Origin: Diphasiastrum complanatum
Lineage: Eukaryota > Streptophyta > Lycopodiopsida > Lycopodiales > Lycopodiaceae
Direction of reading: 5' to 3'
NCBI GenBank assembly: GCA_029204225.1
Contig: CM055092.1
Coordinates: forward strand, 27,508,320 to 27,572,319
DNA length: 64,000 nt
The translations under genes were made by a program, and so were the position numbers. Positions 55,351 to 64,000 of this stretch are shown here, piece by piece. Each line of letters opens with the position of its first letter. The stretch's first letter is position 1. The notes beneath the pieces are model-generated. The model worked only from the letters and a program-made list of their open reading frames with translations. It was not told the origin of the DNA and did no database searches.

Positions 55351-55850
55351 ATGTCGACTACTCAGCTATCAAGCATTAGCATGCAACGTCAGGAGACAGT
55401 TTGCACATACCTTCATCGAATCTATCACGTAGCAAAGGACTGTCATCCACCAATCCCAACATCGTTGATCATCAAGAGCTTTATCCAAGGTCTGAGGAGC
55501 GACATTCACTATCAAATGAGAACCTCACCTCTTACACTACATTGAAGCAAGTTCTTGTTGATGCCATTAAGATTGAATCTACATTGTTGGCCTTTTGTGA
55601 TACTGACTCAGAATCTGAGTTGGATGAAATATCTGGATTACCATCAATAAGAAATTCAAGAATTTTGACAACGCTAATGCAAAATAACGGAGAGACAAGG
55701 GAAGAACAAGCTTCACCAGGAAGGGATGATGACCAACATGAATCAACAGATCAAGATCAAGATCTGGAACATAATCCAAAGGCATGTGCCGCTACTTGTA
55801 ATGTAATGGTGCTTCAACGAGGACCATCACATTGCCAATTGCCCAACTAA
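55351..55850 (+). pseudogene. gypsy1 gag (C-terminal capsid part), frameshifted
   Basis: From 55351 the frame reads MQRQETVCTYLHRIYHVAKD and LIIKSFIQGLRSDIHYQM. Then a shift near 55530 leads to TSYTTLKQVLVDAIKIESTL and acidic DTDSESELDE. This is the retrotransposon gag C-terminal pattern. A worn knuckle CYGCDGRHHKSRC follows at about 56168-56206. Confidence 0.7.
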
Positions 55851-56575
55851 GAAATTTCGTGCTACAAAACCAACAGTAGCGGAAAAGCATCAAAAGTTCC
55901 AAGATCCACCCTTGACAACAAGCAAACAAGTTGAGCAGATGGCGCATCCAAGCAGTTCATCTTCAAGAGATGGGCCCATTGTGAAGATAATAGGTGAAAG
56001 ATTGGTGTCAGTTGTGCATTCACCATGTGCATCGCCAAGACCTACGGGAGCTGAAACCCACGACAGTTCTCCACTATATTATGTGGAAGGACCTAGTGAA
56101 GAGCGTATACCAGTTTATGCAATCCAGCTCTGAGGCGATGGCATTTTGCCAATGATACGATGCTATGGATGTGACGGAAGACATCACAAATCAAGATGTC
56201 CACACCAAGGTAGCCATTGTCTGAACATCACAAAGACAAACCCTCCGATCAAACTTCTACATCTGGTAGCACATCCACTTAATTGATTTCCAAAGTTTCA
56301 GAGAACTTTGTGGAACCTCCATTTGATATGTCAAGCAAGTTCAAGGACTTCAAACTTGATAACGTAGTCGTCTAGTTGCCACAACCACAGAGGGAACCTA
56401 CACAAGTTTCTCAATCCTTTGAAGGACTAGCCAAGACCATAAAGCTAAATCTTAAATATCCTGATGAGGACGTGGATCGTATCATGTTGGCGCCCACCTA
56501 ACGTCAGGTCAACTTCTTGATCTGGAAACCTTACTACGCAAATACAGAGATATATTTTTCTGGAATTATACTGAA

Positions 56576-57217
56576 ATGAAGGGGGTCCCTCCTAAAGTAG
56601 CGGTCCATACCATACCATTAGAGGAGAATGCAAAGCCTATTCGGGCTAAGCCATACACATGTAACCTTGTTTATCACGAGCAGATCGATGAAGATATTAA
56701 AAAGTTGTTGGATGTTGGCTTCATCTATGAAGTCCAACATACTGATTGGGTATCACCCATTGTAGTAGTACCCAAGAAAAATGGCAAGTTTCGTATATGT
56801 GTTGATCTAAAAATTCTTAACTTGATTACAAAGAAAGACCATTTTCCCTTACCCTTAACTACACAAATCCTTGAAAAAATGGCAAGAGTTGAAGCTTTCA
56901 ACCTCTTGGATGGTTTCAGTGGCTATTTCCTCATTCAGATAGCCCATGAAGATAAACTCAAGATAGCCTTTGCTACGAAAAATGGCGTGTATGCTTATAA
57001 CGTTATGCTTTTTGGCTTATGTAATGCCCCTTCCACATTCCAACGCGTCATGCAAATGGCATTTCAAGATTTGTTACATCGAATTGTCGAGATTTATCTT
57101 GATGATTTGGGTGTACATTCTTCCGTAGACAAGCACCTCGAAGCCCTTAAAAAGATCTTCATTCGTTGTCGTAGGTTTGGCATCTCACTAACCCTGAGAA
57201 ATGTCAAATGTGGGTAA
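56576..57217 (+). pseudogene. gypsy1 reverse transcriptase
   Basis: 213-codon open frame: VHTIPLEENAKPIRAKPY, LLDVGFIYEVQHTDWVSPIV, VPKKNGKFRICVDLKILN, HFPLPLTTQILEKMARVEAF, LDGFSGYFLIQI, YAYNVMLFGLCNAPSTFQRV and the catalytic IYLDDLGVHSS. It ends with a frameshift near KCG (57214). RNase H continues only after the insertion at 57258-57908. It copies element RNA when intact; here the downstream part is broken. Confidence 0.93.
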
Positions 57218-57257
57218 CCCGTGGGGTTGTCCTTGGACATATCATTTCGAAGGATGG

Positions 57258-57908
57258 TGTTATGGCCATATTCCGCTAAGGACATGGAATAGTCCTAATA
57301 TGGTAGACCGGCCCTCCAGTGTTCGAGATTATTAGTCACGCCTATATTTAACTCCACATCGAGGCCTGTTGGTGACTAATGACCTTGAGAGGACCCAGAC
57401 ACTCTAATTGAGACATATGGAGTAGTACATGTACGTGTGACTGATATAGGCAGGAGGTATGCATGAAGAGTTGTGACCTATTTATAGTTGACATGCATGG
57501 GGATTGCATGTGCTCATGCACAAGAACCTACTCTCTATATATTGAGGTAGTGATTATTTCGTCGACGACTTGGTCTAGGTTACCTGTAAAGCTCTTCTCC
57601 TCTAGCTATCACATGGCATGGCTTGGGGGCTAGATCTAGGAGGTTTCTCCAGGAGGGATCTAGGTCTAGTTGGGTGGTTTTGGTCCATAGTCTCTCTTGT
57701 GTTTTCCTATCCTCATCTTAAGGGATTGTCTCTAGTGTTCATTACATTGGTATCACATGCAATCCCCATGCAGGTCAACTATAAATAGGTCACAGCTCTT
57801 CATGCATACCTCCTGCCTATATCAATCACATGTACATGCACTACTCCATATGTCTCAATTAGAGTGTCTGGGTCCTCTCAAGGTCATTAGTCACCAACAG
57901 GCCTTGAT
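57258..57908. mobile_element. LTR-derived insertion with 159-bp inverted repeats in gypsy1 pol
   Basis: Starts TGTTATGGCC at 57258. An LTR-like unit ends TTCATTACA at 57746 and is followed by TTGGTATCAC, a primer-site-like word. Then 57754-57912 repeats, inverted, the stretch 57354-57512 (six differences in 159). Gypsy coding resumes with VVEMPLPATVKEVYVFLGH at about 57909. The spacer between the arms is 241 bp. It looks like a solo LTR plus an inverted LTR piece, able to form a long hairpin. Confidence 0.8.
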
Positions 57909-58470
57909 GTGGTTGAGATGCCTCTCCCCGCAACAGTGAAGGAAGTTTACGTCTTCCTAGGCCACACTAACTATTATCGCATATTCATAATCGACTATGC
58001 CAGTAAGGCACGACTTGTTTATATAGTTGTGGTAGACCTAGATGGACGGAGAAACGTATAAAAGCTTTTGAGGAGTTGAAAACAGCACTTACTACTGCAC
58101 CCATACTTCATTCCTTATATTACACAAAGGAGCTCCATGTGCATACGACACAAGTAAGTATGCCATACGGGGTCTCCTAGCACAACCGAACGAATATGGG
58201 AAGGATTTTTCGATACGTTTCTTGAGCAGACAATTGGTGCCTGCTGAAGTAAACTATACAACAATCGAGAGAGAAGCATTGTTAATAAATCTTGTAAAAT
58301 GGGACGTATAGCTCGATGGCTATTGACACTCGAGGAATTCAATTTTCGAGTAGTCATCAAGAAAGGAACCCAACACTTCATGGCCGATCACCTTTCCAGA
58401 CTTCCCAATGCTGAAAAGACTGATGCACCAGTCAACGATGATCTTCCTGATGCATGTCTTTTTTAGATCG
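57909..58470 (+). pseudogene. gypsy1 RNase H, frameshifted
   Basis: VVEMPLPATVKEVYVFLGHT and NYYRIFIIDYAS follow the insertion. Later pieces give ALTTAPILHSLYYTK, FSIRFLSRQLVPAEVNYTTI and EREALLINLVKW. Then comes GRIARWLLTLEEFNFRVVIK, with HFMADHLSRLPNAE at 58375-58410. These match the RNase H and the segment before integrase in gypsy2. Frame changes and small deletions are present. Confidence 0.8.
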
Positions 58471-59256
58471 ATGACACTCCCTTGTGGGCTGAGGAAATCA
58501 CTCAATTCCTAACCATCGGCACAATATCAAAAACTAAATTTTTGTTAAAGGCCGCACCCTTTCAGGTCATAGCAAGACAATTATACAAAAGGGGCGCTGA
58601 CGACATTATACGCATATGTGTTTATGAATCTGAGATATGTCCTATCATATCTCAAGCACATGAGGGCATCGGCGATGGTCACTTCTCAGCCGAAGTGACT
58701 GCTGAGATTATCCTTCGAGCGGGCTTATGGTGGCCATCATTGTTTAAGGATACCTTTGCCATTATTAAAATATATGATGTTTGCCAATGAGCCAAAAAGA
58801 ATACAAAGGCACACTTCACCCCGTTGACCCCTATTATAGAAGGCGAATCCTTCCATAAGTGGAGTATAGACTTTGTTGGGCCTAGCAGCAAAGAATACCC
58901 AAGCACAATATATCATGATCGCAATGGATTATGCAACCAAGTGGGTAGAAGCACATGCAACAAAGGATGCCAATGCGAAGACCGTAGCGCATTTTCTTTA
59001 TGAAAACATTATTACCATTTTGGTTGTCCACTTAAGCTTGTTAGTGATCGCGACACTCACTTCTTAAATGAAGTGATCGACAATCTCCTATGCCATTACC
59101 TTGTTGTTCACTGCAAAAGTACTACGTACTATCCTAGATGTAATGGCCAGGCAGAATCTACCAACAAGACGATCTGTAAAATTCTGACCAAATAGTCGAA
59201 ATGAGTCAATCAGATTGGGAAACCAAACTGTTCTTCGCTATCTGGGCATACCGCAC
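58470..59256 (+). pseudogene. gypsy1 integrase, truncated by gypsy2
   Basis: The zinc-binding part reads ICVYESEICPIISQAHEGIG, GDGHFSAEVTAEIILRAGLW and YDVCQ. The core follows in shifted frames: WSIDFVGP (first Asp), YIMIAMDYATKWVEAHATKD, LVSDRDTHFLNE-like (second Asp) and GQAESTNKTICKI (Glu). At IWAYRT (59256) the gypsy2 LTR begins, so the C-terminal part is separated. Confidence 0.85.
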
Positions 59257-60018
59257 TGTAGTGGGTTTCTTTCCTTGCCTATCCTCAACCCAAGATCTAA
59301 TAAATCTAGCATCAAGGAGATGAAGTTAGTTGTCACGCGTAGGTTTGTTCCCATGAGAGCGATAGTATAGTTCAGATTTCAACATGAATGGAGGATCTAA
59401 CACTAACATCCATTAACACTAAGCATTAACACTACATCCATTAACCCTACTTCCATTAACCCTAAATCCACAACAATGATAGAAACTTACTCTTTCTTTC
59501 TCTCCCTTTCTCTCTCACAAAAAGCATAAAAAATAGCAATCCTAATAATGATCAACTCCAACAATTAGCAAAATCCAAAGAAAGCATGAGAAATGGAGGA
59601 AAAGAGAGAAAGAGCAAGGACATTCATCAATCCATTTCTAAAGAGAACCAATTTGCTTTATTGAAATGAGGAAATGAACATCAGGAGCAACTCGAGTTGG
59701 TCTCTTTTTATAGTAGAGAGGAGGATCCTGGCCTCTGAATCCTATTGGTCCAGTCTTGCCTCTCTTTTTATTCAAATTTAAAAAAGTTTGGGAACCATCA
59801 AAATTGGAGGGAAACCCAACTTTATCCACTAACTTGACATTTAGGCCCTGCGACATTAAAAGTCCCGCAAAAAGGCCTAAAGTCCTTTTATTAACTTTTA
59901 GCTGATCAATCAAATAACTATGTGATCATTGGGTTGGACTTACAAATGCAGGGTGCCAAATTCCTCTCACTTATTAGCTAGGATTAGGGTTGCCTTGGAA
60001 TCCGCAAACCCTCCAACA
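59257..60018 (-). repeat. 3' LTR of gypsy2
   Basis: The minus strand begins TGTTGGAGGGTTTGCGG at 60018 and ends GAAACCCACTACA at 59257 (762 bp). A TATA box CTATAAAAAGAG lies at about 59712-59701. It carries an imperfect GA-rich stretch (59520-59491) where element P has the long GT/GA tract. Confidence 0.88.
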
Positions 60019-60931
60019 CGCACCACTCCAAAACTGGTGGCGGTCCCACAACATCTGCAATATGCAGTTATTGGGGACTTTTATGGGACATCACGATGGA
60101 TAGTATAGTGCGGAGACTGGGAAGTATTGATAGAAGACATGATGATCAGAAAGGAATTATAAACGTGTGAAAGTGTATTAGAAGGCAATGCAAGAAATTT
60201 GGAAGGCTTTGGTCGCAAGAAAAATTTGCAAGAGCTTCGCTAGCACAAGTGAGGAATGAATCGAATTCAGCCAGCTTATAGGTGAACTTGGTGGGTCCAT
60301 TACATTGAATAGTAGTTTGGCTGATCAGTTCTGAACAAAAATTTGCAGGCATGTGCAGTACTATAAAAATAGGCTATAAAAATCTCGACGAAGGTTTCTA
60401 GAAATCTGAACCTATCAGGCAAACATTTTTCAGGGCTGGCGAAGGATGAACCTTTGCCAAGGAGGGTCCTTCGCCCAGGTATTGTCATAAATGCATTTTT
60501 TTCACAATCTGAACCTGTGGACAACCTAATTTTGACATTTTAAGGTCATCTAGCAGGTCGGCGAAGGTTCAAAATGGCATATCGCTGAACATTCGCCTGA
60601 CTCAAAAATTGGATTTTCTTTGTCAGGAACCTTCGCCCACCTCAATTTAGATAAATCAAGGTGGATGTATAGTCTGAGAGCTTAACGAAGGTTTCTGGTA
60701 CTGTATAAGGCCAAATCTGCCCAAATCAGTGATTTTCTAAGTCAGTGTCCATCAAAAATACTGTGTTTCCTTTTTCTTATGCTGATGACTTCCTGACTTT
60801 TGCTCATCAGTCTTTTCTTATTTTTTGCTTTTTTTTTTTTCTTTAACTGTCTTTTTTCAAAAAAAACTCAGTAAATTAAATACTAAAAACAAAAAATTGA
60901 AAAACAAATAAAATTAAAAAACATATTGAGA
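60019..60931 (-). other. gypsy2 untranslated 3' region with GCGAAGGTT motifs
   Basis: No open frame of note. GGCGAAGGTT-like words occur in both orientations near 60387, 60438, 60468, 60557, 60590, 60629 and 60685. The sequence next to the LTR (TTTTGGAGTGGTGCG) is a poor polypurine tract. Confidence 0.65.
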
Positions 60932-61336
60932 TCAGACTTGCTGAACTGGCGGAGCAGGCTGCCAAAACTTGCGTAATAGGCTACCATTTACTGGAGTATC
61001 AAATCGTTTTCCATCCAAGTTCTCAAGAATTACTGCGCCATAGTTCAGGATTTCCTTCACTTTATACGGGCCTTCACGGGTAAACTTCAACTTACCCTTG
61101 ATCAGCTTGGTTTTGTACATCAATGCAAGATCTCCTGCTTTCAGATCTTTTTTGTGCAATCGACGATCATGCCATGCCTTGAGGTGGGCTTTCTCTGCTG
61201 CTAAGGCATGAACTGCCATCAATTGGGTTTCACATAATTTGTGCAATGCTTCATGACGGAGTTGTAAAGACATATCATCATTCAATCGTTCTGTGGCTGC
61301 TATGCGTAAAGATGGGATTAAAAATTCAATTGGCAT
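60932..61336 (-). pseudogene. gypsy2 integrase C-terminal domain
   Basis: Reads HEALHKLCETQLMAVHALAAE, KAWHDRRLHKKDLKAGDLAL, KFTREGPYKVKEILNYGAVI and LRKFWQPAPP. This is the usual GPY/F-type end of gypsy integrase; no chromodomain follows. A stop separates it from the core at 61346, in nearly continuous order. Confidence 0.88.
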
Positions 61337-61345
61337 AACAACATC

Positions 61346-62004
61346 TTAACCATAAACCAGCTGAAAAGGTGTTTGATTTGTACTATTTTTGTAAGCGGTT
61401 CTGAATGCCCATAATGTTGCATACAGTTTATGTTCCCAATCGGACCAACTTGCTTCAACTGTCTTTGTCAAAATGGTGCAGAGAATCTTATCGGAAGATT
61501 CAGCTTGGCCATTCCCTCTAGGATAGTAGGGAGTACTAAATCTGTGTATAATGAAAAAATCTTCAAGTAAACACTTTATTGTTTGATTAACAAAGTGTGT
61601 ACCCCGGTCACTGACAATTTCGATCAAACATCCAAATCTGATTATAATATTTTCATACAGAAACTTGGCCGTAGATTTCACATCAGCCACTTTGATAGCT
61701 TTGGCTTCAACCCACTTGGTCATATAATCAGTTGCGATGATAATGTATCGGGCCTGAGGTCCTTGCGCGGCAAGATGAATAGGACCAACATAATCCAGTC
61801 CCCATTTTTCAAACGGTGCTTGCGATAAAAATGGATGCAAGGGTTCATAATTCTGTCGAGTAGGCCGTCGTTCTCGTTGGCAAACATCACATGTCTGAAT
61901 AAGATTTTATGTGTCCTTATGAAACGTAGGCCACCAACAACCGGATTGCAAAAGTTTGCAAACAGTAATATATGTAGAGAAGTGTCCTCCACCCATGCCG
62001 TCAT
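61346..62004 (-). pseudogene. gypsy2 integrase core
   Basis: The zinc-binding tail CQRERRPTRQN lies at about 61860-61900. The open frame 61840-61346 then has WGLDYVGPIH (Asp), YIIIATDYMTKWVEAKAIKV, IVSDRGTHFVNQ (Asp), YYPRGNGQAESSDKI (Glu) and LWAFRTAYKNSTNQTPFQLVYG. The DDE triad is intact in this piece, but the reading frame of the whole pol is interrupted before and after. Confidence 0.92.
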
Positions 62005-62184
62005 GTGAAAACATGATTAAATCTGGTACTTCATGTGGTAAAACACACATTTGTAATACAATTGTCTTGCAATTAATTGATAAGGTTGAGCCTTATGAAT
62101 CAATTGTCTCTTCTGTACTTTTGTCAAAGAGTCATTTCGGTTGTCCTAGCATCAGGTACTCAACAATATCTGTCGCCCACTCAG

Positions 62185-62574
62185 CTACTGCTTCCACATA
62201 GAACAACGCAGCATCTGGCAGTTCATCATCCACTTCAGTATTAACTGGTGCGGATTCAATTCCGAAACGTGATCGGCTAGATAATGTTGCTTTCCCTTTC
62301 GAACCACAATCCGAAAGCCAAATTCAGTCAATAATAATAACCATCTTGCAATACGTCCAGTATTGCATGTCTTGTCTACCAAGTAAAGTAATGGTTGATG
62401 ATCCATATAAAATGCAAAGTGCGTTTCCATGAGGTAGTGACGAAATTTTAGAACAGAAAAAATCATGGCTAGTGCTTCATTTTCTGTTGTTGAGTAATTC
62501 TTTTCTGGATCTGTAAGTTGTCTGCTTGCAAATCGTATAGGATAATCCTTCTTATAGTCACCTAATTGCGTCAA
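62185..62574 (-). pseudogene. gypsy2 RNase H
   Basis: 130 codons: YPIRFASRQLTDPEKNYSTT, ENEALAMIFSVLKFRHYLME, FYMDHQPLLYLVDK, GRIARWLLLLTEFGFRIVVR and KGKQHYLADHVSELNP. This is the standard gypsy RNase H, with the ENEALA and DHQPLLYL segments. Confidence 0.92.
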
Positions 62575-62699
62575 AACTGATCCAATGGCGTATATTGAGG
62601 CATCCGTATGAACATGAAACTCTATCGTCCAATCTAGAAAACACAGTATTGGTGCTGAAGTTAATGCTATTTCTAACTTTTCAAAGGCTTCTAACGTCT

Positions 62700-63544
62700 C
62701 TACTGTCCAAATAGGACAATAGTTAGTTTGTATATAGGTCGTGCTAAATCCGCAAAGAAGATAATAAAAATTAGATAGTAGTTCGCATGACCCATAAACA
62801 CATAAACTCCTCGAATTGTTGCTGGCGGTGGCAATTTCACAATAACTTTGATCTTAGAATAATTTGTGGCAATACCATGTCTTGATATCACATGTCCAAG
62901 CACAATTCCATGTGAAATCCATATCTGGCATTTTTTCGAATTTAGAGAAATTTGATATTTGCGGCATCTTTCAAATACTTTCTCCAATCGATCCAGGTGG
63001 TCTGTATCTGTACTATGAACTCCCAAGTTGTCCAAGTAAATTTCAAAGAATTTTTACAGATAATCTTTAAACGCAAATTGCATTACTCTTTGGAATGAAC
63101 TTGGTGTATTACATAGTCCAAATGGCATTACTTTGTAAGCATAGGTGCCCCATTCTGTTGCAAAAACAGTTTTGTGGAATTCGGCAGGTGCAATCTTAAC
63201 CTGATTGTAACCACTAAATCCATCCAGGAAACTATAAGCTTCCGCTCTAGCAAGGCGATCCAAAATGCTTTCAGTAAAAGGCAACGGAAAGTGATCCTTC
63301 CGTGTCACTTTATTCAATGCTTTGAGATTCACACAAAGCCTCAATTTTTCATTTTTCTTATTGGTGAAATCCATTCAGTGTGCTCGATCTCATAAATGAA
63401 ATTGACGTCAAGCAATCTCTGAAGTTCTTTCTTTATCAGATCTGCCACATTAGGATTACAGCAATAGAACTTTGTAACCTTTGGAACTGCATCAGGTACT
63501 AAAGGTATGGTATGTTCAATCACTGATGTCAGAATACCCTTCAA
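62700..63544 (-). pseudogene. gypsy2 reverse transcriptase, three frames, altered active site
   Basis: Segments 63544-63341 (LLDVNFIYEIEHTEWISPI), 63374-63054 (KLRLCVNLKALNKVTRKDHF, LDGFSGYNQVKIAPAE and KVMPFGLCNTPSSFQRV) and 63035-62700 (LGVHSTDTDHLDRLEKVFER). The polymerase site reads YLDN instead of YLDD (about 63040), removing the second catalytic aspartate. A stop follows DYL just before it. Compare gypsy1, which keeps YLDD. Confidence 0.92.
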
Positions 63545-63969
63545 ATCTTGATAAGTCCATGCAAAGCAATCTTGATACTTATAAGTAACAAGTGGAGTGC
63601 TTGATACTGTTCAGGAGTAAGTTGTGTTCCCATTTGTACAATCTTTTTCGGTTCTCCTGGTTCGGCAAGATTCATTGGCTGCATCCTAGCTGGGCCATCG
63701 TAAACCTCTTTAGATTCCAGTATGTGTTCTTTAGGTTCACGATGTGCTTTAGGTAACATAATAACCACATCATCTAGTGTATAATGTTTAAAATGCTCTG
63801 GCATATCATGCTGGACTACATTTGCTTGTTCTTTTTTGAAAGGACTTGTCTTGGATCTTCGTTTAGCCTTCTTAGCAGGAATTGATCGTGGAGGTGATGA
63901 CTTTCGAGATGATAATTCTTTCTTCACAAGTGAAAACTTCCTAGCTGGAAGTCTGACTTGAAGAATCAT
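63541..63969 (-). pseudogene. gypsy2 region upstream of RT
   Basis: 143-codon frame: basic start (SSPPRSIPAKKAKRRSKTS), then HYTLDDVVIMLPKAHREPKE and QMGTQLTPEQYQALHLLL. Gypsy1 has a related stretch (KDFKLDNVVV, PQPQREPTQV) at about 56340-56400. This is the linker between protease and RT in this lineage; no protease motif is present before the window ends. Confidence 0.7.
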
Positions 63970-64000
63970 TATTGACTTTTCATTTGCCTTTATCCAATAG

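Larger units (their letters stand above)
53210..59256 (+). mobile_element. Ty3/gypsy element 'gypsy1', 5' part (interrupted by gypsy2)
   Basis: LTR about 53210-53992, exact tRNA-Asp primer site 53994-54011, repeat-rich leader, gag, RT, RNase H and integrase. It is cut at 59256 by the gypsy2 LTR, and its 3' part would lie beyond the right edge. No protease is found between gag and RT (about 55850-56575). An LTR-derived insertion breaks RT/RNase H at 57258-57908. RT and integrase resemble gypsy2, so both belong to one non-chromodomain lineage. Confidence 0.82.
59257..64000 (-). mobile_element. Ty3/gypsy element 'gypsy2', 3' part, inserted in gypsy1 integrase
   Basis: On the minus strand from the right edge: pre-RT region, RT, RNase H, integrase, C-terminal domain, a 0.9-kb untranslated segment and the 3' LTR 60018-59257. 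Its 5' LTR, gag and protease lie beyond base 64000. Stops and a changed RT site show that it is inactive. The LTR family is that of element P. Confidence 0.88.

Overview
The window is nuclear DNA of a land plant. Two host genes are split by GT-AG introns: a plant-type SCAR/WAVE gene and a Josephin-like deubiquitinase gene. Almost everything else is LTR retrotransposon, either Ty1/copia with initiator-Met-type primer sites or Ty3/gypsy with tRNA-Asp-type primer sites. The species cannot be read from the sequence. The transposon density and a 3.9-kb retrotransposon-filled intron suggest a large genome, such as a fern, lycophyte, gymnosperm or large angiosperm.

Layout. 353-2821 (-): first four coding exons of a SCAR/WAVE gene, which continues past the left edge. 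6943-9510 (+): internally deleted gypsy element 'P' with a (GT)n tract in its LTR. 9559-24367 (-): copia element 'B', bounded by its own LTRs and a GATGA target duplication. B now holds a gypsy-like element 'G2' (11286-22245, -) with an unrecognised long ORF, and G2 in turn holds a 5'-truncated copia 'A' (about 13830-18294, +). 24373-24966: a copia RNase H / gypsy protease hybrid into which B inserted. 27159-28967: a tandem duplication of about 0.9 kb. 30220-35520: decayed copia pieces 'F' and 'G'. 36955-41488 (-): JOSL, whose single intron contains an old copia 'D'. 44347-50779 (+): copia 'E', structurally complete, with a 1317-codon gag-pol ORF, LTRs differing at one position that I could find, and a perfect 5-bp target duplication. 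E sits in the 5' LTR of 'X' (about 44145-53209), which has a tandem-repeated primer site and a copia-type gag followed by a gypsy-type protease. 53210-59256 (+): 'gypsy1', broken by an LTR-derived insertion with long inverted repeats (57258-57908). 59257-64000 (-): 'gypsy2', inserted into the gypsy1 integrase; its 5' end lies beyond the window.

How the parts relate. SCAR (actin nucleation) and JOSL (ubiquitin cleavage) have no evident functional link. The transposons form nested layers that allow relative dating: X, gypsy1, D and B are older hosts, gypsy2 and E are later insertions, and E is the youngest. Copia A, X and gypsy2 carry stop codons or active-site losses that mostly look like C-to-T or G-to-A changes, as expected of methylated, silenced copies. 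No prokaryotic-type operon, CRISPR array, tRNA or rRNA gene was seen.
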